Shown in pieces: positions 35,476-48,034 of a stretch of DNA of 64,000 nucleotides. The stretch covers positions 22,335 to 86,334 of the forward strand of contig NJFT01000176.1 of the NCBI GenBank assembly GCA_002221725.1. The letters are read 5' to 3'. Position 1 is the first letter of the stretch. The number at the start of each line of letters is the position of its first letter. Made by a program: the position numbers and the translations under genes. This DNA comes from Scedosporium boydii. Lineage: Eukaryota > Ascomycota > Sordariomycetes > Microascales > Microascaceae. The notes under the pieces were generated by a model, which worked only from the letters and a program-made list of their open reading frames with translations, searched no databases and had not been told where the DNA came from.

Positions 35476-36689
35476 ACTCGCGGTGCTGTTTTGTTGTTTG
35501 CGTAATAACTGCTTCTCGAAAGGAAGGATGAGCTTTATGCATTGGGATACAAACTAGCAAAGATGACGCTAAGATAGAAATAAGCTCGACCGTTTTGGGG
35601 GAGTCCGGGAAGGGTGAATGAAATATAGAATGGATAGTTAATGGTAAGGGGACTCCCACTTCCTTTTACCTTTCTGGTACAAGGGCCTGCTCGGTACGGC
35701 TGTCATCGCCATTCCAGCCGAGGGCATTCGATCCATGGTTGAACCAAGAAGAGGAGAGCCAATGCAGAAATCCTACTAGTAAATCCCGTCACATTCCTGC
35801 ATGAATCTAGGCCAAAACCCATGCAACGAGAGTCCGATAAGAAGTACCCGTTTTGACTTGCAATGGAGCTATGTCGTGTTGTCTTGCTGCGCAGTAAAGC
35901 ACATCGGGGGTCTGTCACCTGCACAGAAGAATCCGACGTAGTTGATGTGACTGTCGACCGGATAGGAACACTGCCCGATGCAAGGGATGAGTCTTCCCCA
36001 GCATATATCCGGGGTTGAGCGAGTTATATGGGGCTTGGTGGCAATATTTTGTCTAGAAATGATAATCACAACGCAAGGGATGAACCGACCCCCACCTCAC
36101 CTAGCCCAAATGCCAGGATTGACGGGATGACTCTACTCTTCGCTAACCGAGGGTATAAATGGAAGTCTAAGAATAGGTTATACGATAATAATATTTTATT
36201 ATAAGTGGCTGTTTCCGATGAAGTATCCCCGAGTCTCGGCGACTTGGCCGCATGCACGATACAGCCGGCTTGGGCAACTTCTATATTGCTGGCAGAGACA
36301 AGTTTCCTCCAGTGTTAAGACCGCGGTCGACGGTAAGTACGGTCTGCAAGTGTGATGACCTAGACGTCGGGGAACCCCTTCCTGCGAGTAGGGGTCTGAA
36401 AAGGTAATCTACCAGTGGAAGGATAGTACTACTATCCTAGACTTCGAACACTTCGTTATGAGCGTTACCTAGGCCCATCATAGCGAGTGAAATGGTTGTG
36501 CGAATGGAGAGGGAAAGAAATTTAAAAGAAAGTAGTATCTAGCGTACACGAGTACAAACTAATAAATGGATGGAACGAAGAGAAATTCTAAGTCTATAGA
36601 GTATTTGTTTGTGAAAGTCGGGCCTGAAGGCCTATGTTTTTTTTGTGACTGGGAAGCTCAACTGTCGACCAATGAAAGATCCGAGGTGC
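35476..36689. other. Intergenic, no gene supported
   Basis: About 1.2 kb between the P450 start and the ABC transporter stop. A segment at 36316-36560 beginning TGTTAAG has the look of an LTR fragment, but no matching target duplication was found. A small inverted repeat GGATAGTAC/TACTATCC lies near 36421-36438. Confidence 0.4.
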
Positions 36690-39600
36690 TCATTTCCGCC
36701 ACGCATTCAGTTGGCCTTGAACTCTCTCCCACGCTTTTAGTTGGCCAAAAGCTCTTACCCAAGTTGCCTTTACCTTCCTCTTCGGTACTCGGGCTAGCCA
36801 GTAGAGAGCCAAGGCAGCAAACACATTGAAAACAATGTATGCCCACATGAGCCCATAGTTTCTCCACCTTTCGCTGTAAAAGATGTTCACGGATGCCAGG
36901 AACGCATCGGTCTGGCCGAGCGGACAGAATTCGCAGGCCTGGGTGCTGTTGGGGTTGAGTACGGTACCGCCGGCCAACTGCTGGTAAGGGGCCATGTACT
37001 CGCCACAAGTGATGTTGGCCGCCTGTGGGGGTAGGAAGCGAAGGACCTCGAGCTCCGAGCATGAGACGGCGATTTGGGCGACGCCTGTGGATAGCATGGC
37101 GCCGACGAGGTAAGTCAACGGAGATACTCTGTACATGAACTCCCAGAAACCAGGGAGGCTCTGAACTGGCACGATGACACTGCAAGCCCTACTGTTAGTT
37201 GTCTGTGTAGGGGCGAAGGCGAACTAGAGGAATAATGATGGAAAATCAGAGACTGGTATAACTCACCCGCAAAAGATCAAGCAGAGCGCAAACAACAACA
37301 GCGCAATTGTCGCTCCAACCTCTGCTGTCGGCGCCCCTGCAACGACCATATCGGCGAAGGTCGACTCGAAAAGCATGAAAGCCCAGACGAGCAAAAACAT
37401 CAATCCCCCTCTTTGCGTCACGGCATCAGTAGGCTCAGCGTTTTTATCCATGCCCACGAGATAGTAGAAGGGGAAGAAGATAATGAGTGCGACAATGGTG
37501 TTCCACGGCAATTCAACAAGGATATTGACGAGCATGAAGGCACGCCAGGAATAGGTACGGGAGGCGCGTTCGCGGGCTTCGTACTGCTCACGCTGGAGAA
37601 TGAAGTTCGGCATTGTCTGGTAGACGAGGAACGCGAAGACGACGAGGAGCATGAAAATGGCGAACATTTGAGACTGGAGACCTTGCATAGATAGGGGGGC
37701 TTGGTAGAAAGAAAGGCCGATGATAAAACTCTAGAATACCCAGGCCAGGTTAGGTATAACTGTGCGAATGTGAGATTATCGAACGGTCACAAGACTTACG
37801 GTACCACCGGACAGAACAATTTTCGAGTAAATGTACGACGGAGTTCTCCAATATTGCTGAAAAGCTCGATTCATGCACACCGCAAGTTGAACGTGGAAAG
37901 GAGCCGCATAGGTCGACGGTTCCGAGAGCTTTCCGCCCGAGGTTTGTACTTCTTGATCGAGGGTCCTGCCTGACTGTGCCCGTAACTCTAGGCCCGCAAG
38001 GTGACGTCTAACTTCAGTGTACTCAGCGCTCTCTCTCCAAGTTTGGACCCAGTCGCGTTTAGCTTTGGCGCCCGGAGCAGCCCCGATGACATTCAGCATC
38101 CATTCCGCAGGGTTCTCGTCAGCACCGCAGGGGTCCGCCCCGAACTGTTCAAAGTAACCCGTGAGGGTGCTCGAGTTCTCTCCGATCTCACCAAAGTACA
38201 CAGTCTTGCCACCTTTAGCCAGGAGTAGAAGGCGATCGAATTGTTGGAAGAGCATGGCGGATGGTTGGTGAATAGTGCAGAGGATGGCTTGACCGTTTAA
38301 CGAAAGCTTGCGAATAAGCGTGGCAATGGACCAGGCGGTTTGGCTGTCAAGGCCAGATGTCGGCTCATCGAGGAAAAGAAGCAGGTCAGGCTTGGCAGCA
38401 AGTTCCACGCCGATTGTTAGACGCTTTCGTTGCTCTACATTCAGGCCTGGTAGATAGTTAGCACATGCAGCTCTATCGACTGCAAATTACGAGTAGTCTC
38501 GACGCACCTTGACCGGGAACTCCAACAATGGCATCCGCATATGGCTCCATCTCGAGAAGATGGATCATTTCCTCAACCCATTCATACTTTTCTTTCTTTG
38601 TCACCGAAGCCGGCTGTCTGAGCATCGCACTAAAGCGCAGAGCTTCTCGAACGGTACTGGTCTCGAGGTGTATGTCTTGCTGTTGGACGTATCCGGTCTT
38701 TCGTTGAAAGGAGCGGTCTCGTGGGAGGCCGTTGACGTGGATATCCCCAGTTACAACGCCCATGGTCACTCGATCTGCTAGCACATCCAGGAGCGTTGTC
38801 TTGCCAGCTCCCGAAACACCCTAGTCAACGTTAGTACAGGGGCTTGGTTGTTAGGCTCGAGGTTACCTACCATCAGCGCCGTGACCTTTCCTGGCTCGAC
38901 CCATGCATCGACGTGGTCAAGAATCCGACGAGGCTCTCCCTTGATGGTGATGTCGTAACAAACGTCCTTCCAGTGGAAGATGTCCCTCGAGGCTGAATCC
39001 TTGGCCAGGGGAACACCAGATGGGGTACTTCGACCCGTAGAGGACATAGTCTCTTTCCCCCAACTCGGACTCTCTTCATCCACTTCCTTCTTTTGAGCAT
39101 TCAGAAGTGCAAATTTCCGCCGGAAAATTAAGACCTCCCCTTTTGAGTGATCCGTCGTTATGAACTCGGCTGCCAGGAGATACACCGAAGAAGAAGACAA
39201 TGAAAGCACAAAGAATACCAAAATTCCTATTTCGTGACCGTACATATTAGAATCATGCCCCCATGTAACATTCCTGTGTGAAAAAGAACTTACCTCCACA
39301 TATGGGACTTGGAGTACTCGTAGTTGGCGTTGATATAAAAACCACCATCGACAAAGTCTTCCCCCGGCCTCGCACCGGGAGTTCCACAAGTCCTCTCCAG
39401 CGGGCCGGCGTCGGGGTAAGCAGGCACATATTGTTGACAAGGGAACTGACGTCCACTGAACTCATTGGCCATCAGACTCTCATAAGCATATCCTATCGGA
39501 TTCAAGTAGTTAATCCAGCGCAGCCAACCCTGCATGTCCCGTATCGGAAGGATGAAACCGGTGTAGATAACAAGCAAGATGATGAATAAAGCGGCCGGTG

Positions 39601-41802
39601 TGAGCGCTTGGTGAACAGTCCTAGAAGTCTGAGCAATGGTTCTGAAAATCATGGACATGGTCAAGGTGCTGGTGAAACTGAAAAGAAGAAAAATGAAAAA
39701 GGCATCCGCTTCTTGTCGGAGTTGGGCCATGAAGTAGAGGGGGATGTTGAAGCAGATCGACGAGAGAATTTTGCAGGGAAGATCGCAGATGGTGGACGAT
39801 ATGGCCTCGGCAACAGGACGGTAAAGGGCGTATCGATGGTGCTTTTCAACAATGGGACGTTGAGCATAAAGAGACAAAATCTGCGATTCTAGGCATTAGC
39901 GATGACGGACTGGGCTCACTACCATTTGAACTCGTACCTCGAGAGCACTGCTCAAAGCATTGAACAGAATGGCAAAAAAGAGCAGTACACAGCGAGAGTT
40001 GATACTCGACGCATCCTTCGGAAGATCAAAGAAGACACTTCCGAGCACAATAGAAATGACGAGATTGCCACCAACTGTGGCGATGAAGAACATCATGTCT
40101 CCCAATAGACGTTGATAACCGCGAGTCATGCAGAGCCAGATCTGCATCGGTAGTGACAAAATATATGGTGACTTGGGTCGGCTAGACATAGGTAAGTACT
40201 GGGATGAAGAAAGGGGGCTATGTTATATGGTACGTACGTCAAAGGTGCCTTCTGAGTCTTGCGCAACTGCAACAGTTTCTCAACCTGTGCTCCATCCTCG
40301 GGGTACTGCTCCTCGAACGAGGCGATATCTTCCATGAGACGCGCCCTCGCGTTGCTAATGTTCCAGGCTTTGGCGAACTCATCGGGGGTGCAAGGAACTT
40401 TTCCTTCAAAGCCTTGTCGGACGATGCGCTCGGCTTGGTTTGTGAGAGACGTGAGGAAATCGGCGGTTGTCTGACGGTCTGGGCAATGATAGCCCATATC
40501 AACAAAGTACTGTTTAGCTTCATCCTTGGGACCAAAGTAGATCTGTCGCCCCTCATAAAGGACTGCTACTTTGTCAAATACCTGGAAGTGGGGTTAGCGT
40601 ATGAAATATAAAATTATAGGGGACAGATGGTGAGTAAACGTAGGAACGGCGTACATCATATGCTTGCTGAGATGCTTGGTACATAGCAACGATGGCAGAG
40701 ATCCCAGCCAAGTCCGTACCGAGGCGAAGTGTCCGCACAAATTCGAGAGCAGTCGCGCTATCCAAGCCACGTGTACTATTATCCCAACACTGGATAAGGC
40801 TCTGATTCAAGGTGACCTCCGCGATGCTCACACGCTTGCGCTCTCCACCACTAACACCACGGATAAAGTCGTCACCGACTTTGGTATTAATCGTATGAGA
40901 TATTCCGAAAACTGCCATCACGACATCACGGAGGTGTTCCGCGTACCGTTGCCTGCTAACACCGGGCAGCCTGTTCTGGGGGGTGCGGGCGAGTGCGGCG
41001 AATAGGAGGGTTTGTCCCACGGTGAGATGTGGGAAGTGGACCTCGTTTTCGGCCTGGTAGATTACTTCGCCGCGGAACGTTCGGTGCATAACGTCACTCG
41101 AGATGCCTGAAGTTGAAGTTCATTGTCAGTAAACTTCCGAATCTCTTGGAAACCGTCAGGCCGGTGCGGGTAGACAAAGGGAGACAAACCTTGGTAACAG
41201 AACTGCGCATTCGGGTCAACTTGAAGGTTTTTGGTTTCTCCAGCAATTGTCTTCAGAAGTGTCGAGACACCACTGCCCGGACGCCCTAGCATCAACAACA
41301 ACTCGCCGCTTCTAACGAGGCCCTCGAAGTTATCGAGAATGGCAACTTTACTCCAACGTTGACGGATCCATTGTTTGAGAAGCTCGGGGCCTTGGTATAA
41401 GACGTTTAGAACGTCCTTCTGGTAGTCAGAAGAACCGAGACCTTGGCCATACACGGACAAGCCGCGGTACGAGACGCCCGCCGTGTGACGAGGATATTTG
41501 TCCGGGTGGTTGGTCGAGTGTTGAAGCAGAGCTCGAGCCCACTTCTTTGCGTTGAATTGCTCAAGATTACTCGGGTCCAGTTCCGGATGTGTCGAAAGAA
41601 ACGGGTTAATACTCGGATCCACGCGTGAGGTGGTGCGGACCAACCCCAGGCTGTAAGACCGGACGAGATCGTTCACGGCCTCGTCTTGAGAGGTAGTTTC
41701 GAGCCTATCTTCGCCATCTTGTTGAGCAAACCGGGTCTGATAAATTGTTGGATCACCCTCCCATTCAGACCCTCTCGTCGACGAACCTATGCTCGCCGAC
41801 AT
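36690..41802 (-). CDS. PDR-type full-size ABC transporter (ABCG)
   Basis: Plasma-membrane drug/xenobiotic efflux pump with two nucleotide-binding domains (NBD) each preceding a membrane domain, about 1,450-1,500 residues in ten or more exons. NBD1 has Walker [13 protein letters not shown], signature [13 protein letters not shown] and Walker B region [13 protein letters not shown]. The first membrane domain is encoded around 40190-39290, with [21 protein letters not shown]2 has [30 protein letters not shown] and [18 protein letters not shown]. The second membrane domain runs to the stop at 36690 and includes the Cys-rich extracellular loop. Degenerate NBD1 and canonical NBD2 are normal for PDR pumps, but Val at the P-loop position usually held by Cys is unusual. 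The start was chosen at SASIGSS rather than the hydrophobic upstream Met at 41886. Divergent from a Zn2Cys6 gene. Confidence 0.93.
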
Positions 41803-42609
41803 GGTAATGGGGGGCAGCGACGATGCTGGAGAAGGAAAGCCGGGTAACGTATTGATGAGGAAGGAAGAGTGATACAAAGGAAACAAACGGTCTAAAGAGC
41901 GAATTGAAATAAAGAACCTCCAGTAAAGGAGAAAGCAAACGTATACGATCCATTTCTAGATGTCCCCGACATGGGGTGGTGGCCTTGCTATGATTTATAT
42001 ACAGCCACAGACGCAAAGAATTTGATACCAGAAGCCGAGATATCTAAGTCATCGCTTCTCCAGAACCCCGAAGCTGTATTAGTTAGTGCTAGAAATGGCA
42101 TAAAAAGGAAATTATTTTTTTCTCTTAACGCCGTAGAGATAGCCAGGAGGCGACGAGGGCCTGGAGTGGGCGAACGAGAACCCCGAGCCCGTCCAAGCTC
42201 CCACAGCAAGACGCTGCAAAACGGAAGGTTCGGAAAATTGTGGCGCCGAAGCTTCGGTCAAAAATGCCGAGATAGGAAAGTGAACACCGAGGGCCTCCCA
42301 AGATCATGACGACATAAAAGATAAAAGAGCAGTTCCATCTCGGCCCCCGAGCTTTTAGCTTTTCACGTTCTCGCTCTCAGCGTCAATACAGCGCAACGTG
42401 GAATGACGTCCCGAGAAAGCGACGTGTTGAGATCTATTTTCGTTCCGCGTCCATCGAGAAGCCAAGAAAGTACATGAATGGGCTGCACTCCCTTTATTTC
42501 CGTAGGGCTTGAAACCATTCATTCTTTTTTTCCCAGCCGCTTAGCCTATTATTCTTCCTGCCGAAATAGACGCGGTTTCCCGGAAAGCTGCTCGGAAATC
42601 CTCGACACC
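41803..42609. promoter_or_regulatory. Divergent promoter between ABC pump and Zn2Cys6 regulator
   Basis: About 800 bases separate the starts. It holds the 12-bp palindrome CCGAAGCTTCGG at 42246-42257, an everted CCG-N6-CGG pair of the kind bound by Zn2Cys6 dimers. The link to the neighbouring factor is inference. Confidence 0.4.
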
Positions 42610-45509
42610 ATGGCAACTTCTGCCGGTCCCACGACAAGGGCCTGCTTCAGCCTGAAGAACAACAAGACGTGTGACGCTTGCCGGTCTCGCAAGGTCCGAT
42701 GCACTGGTATGTTGTCAAGCCCTCCCAATTCTTACTACTCTACAGGGCACTTGATGTGATGGTAAGTGACCCACTAACACATGCCCTGCATTAGGTCCAA
42801 GTTCGTCTGGCCCTTGCGACCACTGCATTGTAAGTGCTGCTGCCTATTCACATATTCACATGTCCTCGCCAGGGTACGTGCTCTGATGTACTAATGGAAC
42901 ACCGAAGAGACGAAAAGAAAAGTGTCACTTCAGCCGAAGAAGGCTAGGACCCCCACGACGGTGGACTCGGTCCACCTTTACCACAGGTAGGTGCAGACGC
43001 AGATGCCAAACACTTCCAAGGGTTCGGTCTCGGGCAACCATCCCCGTCCCTGTCCTTCGGACTGCTAAGCTGACTGACATTTCCGAATGCGACCCTTAGC
43101 CACCGAACAGTTTTCACTCTCCGAAGATCCCACACATTTACCAACACCCGCTCAGTCGGATGGCACAGCAGGGTCAGGTACTAAGTCTAGTGACGACGCC
43201 ATAAGTTCCCCAAATTTGCATGTGAATAGTCCATGCGAGTCGATTCCCGAACTCCACGTCGACCGGTTGCTCGCGGAAGCTCTAGCCCCCGGCACATCCG
43301 GGGTCCAACCGAGCACCGATTCAGTCTTTGTTAGCGTAAGTGTCTCATCCAGAACTTGGACTTGAAAAGATAAAGAAAAAAACGAACGATATCTGATGCG
43401 AAATTCTTAGGGAAACGGTATTTTTGGCAAGTTGCCCTGTTTTACAAGATCCCCTGCCTTGCCGATCCTCGGCTGACTCGTCCTTCATCACAGGGGGGCG
43501 AAACAATCTCAGCTTCTTCACGGACGCGAGGCTCCAGTCTCTTGCTACATGTTTGGGGAACACAAGGATCAACGAGCTCGTCGGGAGGATTTCTACGATC
43601 ATCGCTAGTCGTGTGAGACGAGCAGATCCAGTATACTCCGCCGTCCGGCGGCGTGCCCAGAGTCCCAACTTGCAGGTCCCCGACAAGGCCTTGGCCACAT
43701 CCTATATCAAACGTATGTTATCAATATTTCTTCCCGTCCTTGCATTAGATGTGACTGAAATTGGCTCACCTTTGCATATCGGCAGTTTATTTCGACAATG
43801 TTCATCCGCTTTACCCATTTCTCGATCGTAATACTTTCGAAAAGACCGCATTCAGCTCGGACCTGTCCCAGATCATAACGAATAGCAAGCCGTGGGCTTG
43901 CTTATACTACTCGGTCCTGGCAATAGGGTGTCAGTATGCCCACGGCGGCAGTTTCGAGCCGGGCAAGGGTGAGGCATGGAAACTCTTTGTGGTCGCTATG
44001 GCCATCTTCTCTGATCTAGTGCTGCTCCCGGACTCCCTGACGACGTTACAAGCCCTAGCTGCCATGGCTATATACTCAAGTAGCGTGAGCGGGTTGGCCA
44101 TTGAGCATGCCATCTTATCGGAAGCAGCACGGCGAGCGCAGAATCTTTCCAGTAATGGGTTCACGGGGCTAGACATGCAAACCTACCAAAGGACATTTTG
44201 GATTCTGTACGGCATGGAAAAGATCTCTAGCTTCCACTTTGGGCACAGTTCGGTAAGATGAGAAATATAGCCCCTACCACAATTTTCTATTGACCAGCCG
44301 AGGTGCAGGGTTTTGTGGACTACGACATATCTTGCCCAATCCCGCACATTCCCGAATCAATATTTGGAGAATTCAACTGGTTCCTCTCCTACATTCGGCA
44401 CGCTCGCCTCCTATCACGCGCATACACATCACTCTTCTCCGCAGGCGTCTCGGGAAAACCCAGGTCCTACTATCTCGACACCATTGCCCAGCTGACGGAA
44501 GAACTCGAGGAATGGCGGATGTCTCTGCCAGATACTGGATTCCAGCCCAAGGGCACAGTCCGTCCGCATGCGGTCTCGGACACTCGGACGAGGCCACTCG
44601 CTCTCCATATCCATTATTTCTATCATGGCTTCTCTATGATCCTGGCACGGACCGCTCTGCTGTATTTGCCAGAGTCATCTGAACCAGCAGTCGTGGAACA
44701 GCGGAATGCTAAAACTAAGATCATTATCGACTCTTCGCGAGCGATTCTAGATCTGACGCCTCTCATTGAAGTAGAGCCATATACATCAAGCCTGTAAGCC
44801 GTCGCCTTCCCCCCTAGCTTGAACGAAGCCAGCTTACACAATGTGTCAAGTGTATTGGCCGCAGTCCCGATCACAGCCCTCTTCACGCTCTTCGACCACG
44901 TCATCCACAATCCACTTCAATCAGACACATGGTCCAATCTCGCCCTTCTAGAGATGGTAGGCGGTCATTTTAGCCGCATCGATTACGCTACTGGAGGCTC
45001 CCTTCCAGGCTCCCTCGTCTCCGAGTTTTCGCATGTTGCACGAGATTACGTCAGGGATGTGCAACGCCGTAATGGGGACCCGATCGGGAATCCGCATGCT
45101 TTCCAGTCTCCGCCGATTTCTCCCGGTCTCCTGTCACCCCGGAGGGGACTGTTGCCCGGCGTGGCCCCTGTGTCTGCCGCCAAGCCGGAAACTCTTGCAG
45201 TTGAAGAAGTAAGCGGATCTTTTTGCCGATATTATTCATCCCAGCCCAGAGATTGTAATCCCCGAAACGGACGATGTAGCTGACAAGTGGTTTTAGACGA
45301 CACAGGATGTAACAATGACCGAAGCTCAAGTCATGCCCAGACTCTCCCCGGCTGATGGCATGGACTGCTCGATGCCGATTGGACTCATCGACAATCAGCT
45401 CTTAGGCGGACCACCACCCGCTGGCACCGACGTCATGGGTCTATTCACTTATTTCGTCCCGGACCTGGACTCGCTTCTGTATGATGACTACGTGGTAAAC
45501 GGAAACTAG
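42610..45509 (+). CDS. Zn2Cys6 fungal-specific transcription factor
   Basis: Nuclear DNA-binding regulator. The N-terminal binuclear zinc cluster is CDACRSRKVRCTG, then GPCDHC, then KCHF, completed over two short introns (42707-42795 and about 42830-42911). A Pro/Ser-rich linker follows (43087-43365). The fungal transcription-factor middle homology region then begins with VYFDNVHPLYPFLDRNTFE (43780-43850) and runs to about 44780. The C-terminal part is Pro-rich and ends in FVPDLDSLLYDDY, an acidic hydrophobic tail that could be an activation region. About eight to ten introns; junctions in the middle region were placed by frame only. The likely target is unknown, but the divergent ABC pump is a candidate. 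Confidence 0.85.
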
Positions 45510-46158
45510 TCTCGTCACTCTTGAATGTGGTTGATCATTCTCACGTCTATCAACAATGTCATCATCAGGCGTTTTCTACCCTCGTGTTTGTCGCCACAAA
45601 GTAGGCGGATCATCAGCAGGTATTAATCCGACGCCGACCAACGCCTGTCTTAGTCGAGAAGTTTGACCCACTCACTCGATTTAGATTGTCGATACCTGGA
45701 TGAGAGCTTCGAATTTTTCTTTTTTTTTTTTTTTTTTGTCGAACGTTTTACTCTTAAGATGGATGAGGGAATTTCCTGGGATCAGGAAAAGCAACAGCAC
45801 TGACTGCCCAGGGCATGCATGCGCATGCGGATACCACCTGGGTCGCAGGTCAAAGGCACCACAGGTCGAGAAAAGAAATGTGGTATTCTAGTGAAGGTAT
45901 GTAAGAATATTGTACAGAGAAGAGAAGAAAAAAAAAGGTGAGACATGGTCATAAAGTATTGACCAAGTGTGGAACTCAATGCCGAATATGAACAAAAGAA
46001 GTAAGAAAAAGACAAAAAAAGGACACAAGCCACTCTTGCCTCGCAAATTACAATTACATTAACTGTGCGCGCTCAATGATCCGAATATGATGGCTGCATA
46101 CGATAAAAGCGTAAAAGAAAAGAGGCCAGACGCGTCCAATGCATAAAACTCGTCGATT
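45510..46158. other. Intergenic, convergent 3' ends
   Basis: About 650 bases, with a run of about 18 T at 45720-45737. No gene supported. Confidence 0.5.
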
Positions 46159-48034
46159 TTAAAAGGATTCCGACAGTTTGCCGAAGCTCGGCACGGCCTT
46201 GGAGCAGTCCCAGTCGCGCTCATACGCGACAGCAGGCATAAACTTGCCCTTGAGACCCGCCTCGTAGCTCCACTGGTGTGCGGTTTCCGCTTTCCACGTC
46301 CAGTAGAACCAACCGTAGGACTTCTCGAAGGCGTCCATCTGGGCGATGGCAAAAGTCTTGAGGAAGAGCCTGTAGTCGTCGCTGTAGGTCGAGGGGTCGG
46401 CGTTGGCCTTGTCGCAGCTGCAAGACTTATCGCCCGTGGGGCATCGGGGGGTGCCCATGGTGTCGGAGAAGGTGCCCTCCCAGCGGCTGCCCATGCCAAC
46501 GCCGTTGAGGTGGAGGGTGCAGTCGGTGTCGGCCTGGGACCACTCGCCGACCATGGTGGGACCGAAACCGCCGGAGCCGCTCATGCTGTTGACGACGAGG
46601 CCGGACCAGTCCTTGCAGGCGAGGGAAATCTTCTTGGAGTGCTCCAGGGCGATGAGGTTAGGGTCGAAGATGGCGTACATGTGGGTGTCGATGACGAGTT
46701 TATCGCCCTTGCCGCCGAGTTTGCCCTGCCACGTAGGTAGACCGCGCATGGAGTCGCTGAAGATCTGAGGAGCTGTGACGCCGGCCTTGCTTACGACCGA
46801 ATAGGCCTTATCGGTCCACTGAACAAGCTCGTCCAGATCGATCTTCATGCCAGGTTCGTTTCCGAGACCATAGAACGCGATGATATTCTTATATCGGTCC
46901 TGCGCAAAGAAGGTGGCTAGCTTCTTGTGGATATCGAGGGCGCGCTCGGCGTTCTTTGCGCCGTCGGGGCCGGCGATGAAATTAATCTGACTAGAGCGAC
47001 CGCTGTGGTTCCAGCCATTTTGACTGCCTGGAAGCGCGTGGAGATCGAGATTGACGCGTAGGCCATACTTGCGAGCCCATTCGATGCCGCGGAGGAGGTA
47101 GCGCCAGGAAATGTGAGGAACGTACGAGTCGCCCTCGTAGGTGGTGACGGCCCAGTACGAGAAGGGGATGCGGAGATGGTCGAGGCCGGCGTCGGCGATG
47201 GCCTTGAAGTCGGCTTCGGTGATGAAGGTAGCGTAGTGTTTTTCTAAAGTCTCGGCGGCCTTTTCGGGTCCGAGGTGTTTACATAAGGAATACTCGTCGA
47301 CGATGCCGAGTTTGGAGTCGTAATCAAAGAGAGACGGGGTAATGAAGGGTTCGAGGGAGAGCCATCCGCCGAGGTTCACGCCGCGGATCGGTCGCTTCGC
47401 GTAGGAACCCCAGTCCTTCTCGAGGGCCGGGACGTTGGAGTTCGGGCTCGCGGAGTCGTCCCAGCTGCTGTTGAGGCCGACGAGGGGGAGGTCGCCGACA
47501 AGTTCTGCGGTGAAGGAGCAGTTGAACCCGGTCATGTCGTACCATGACGTGGGGTCCAACCAGGTGCCCTTGTATTCGGCGGGGATATCGTCGGCCGTCG
47601 AACACTTGACGGGTACGGCATTGCCCGATCCGGGCTTCGAGCCCGAGTCCGAACCTGAGCCCGAACCTGAACCTGAGCCAGACACGGGCTTCCCGTTGCC
47701 TGAGCTGTCGTCAGCGGAGGCGACAGACGAGTCAGATTTGCCACCAAGGGGAATGATCTTTTTACTGAGGAGGACTGCGACCACGATGGCTGCGCTAACT
47801 CCAACAGTTAGGATCCCCACGACGCCCCCTAATAAACACGCGGTTTGTTAGCATCCATGTTGTTGACAAAAACCAGCCAAAATTCGAGAAAAATCCGCCC
47901 AAAATTCCCATAACGTCGCGGTAATGGCAAGATTTCGTGCTGATTGTCGCGCTGGGTAGATTTGTTGTTCTCTTACATAGGATCCGTTTCCTCCTCCTCT
48001 TCGCTAGCAGATCTGGGTTGGTCTTGACCTCCAT
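46159..48034 (-). CDS. exgD: Membrane-anchored GH5 exo-1,3-beta-glucanase (ExgD-like)
   Basis: Type II membrane glucan 1,3-beta-glucosidase acting on cell-wall glucan at the cell surface. Two exons, 48034-47977 and 47828-46159, give about 575 residues. A basic cytosolic stretch (LLAKRRRKRIL) precedes the signal-anchor helix WGVVGILTVGVSAAIVVAVLL. A Ser/Gly/Asp linker with GSGSGSGS repeats comes next. The GH5 domain starts near RGVNLGGWL. The acid/base Glu is in GLGNEP and the nucleophile Glu in MVGEWS. The cytosolic tail is short compared with typical family members, which have a long charged N-terminus, so an upstream exon beyond 48050 is possible. Confidence 0.9.

Noticed and set aside
36316..36560. 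Third LTR beginning TGTTAAG
   Set aside because: No matching target duplication or clear CA end was found.
33549..45509. Secondary-metabolite biosynthetic cluster (P450, ABC pump, regulator)
   Set aside because: No polyketide synthase, peptide synthetase, terpene cyclase or prenyltransferase in the window; the trio fits detoxification equally well.
46276..46740. Long plus-strand frame opposite the GH5 gene
   Set aside because: Antisense shadow of a GC-rich coding exon; its composition mirrors the real codons.
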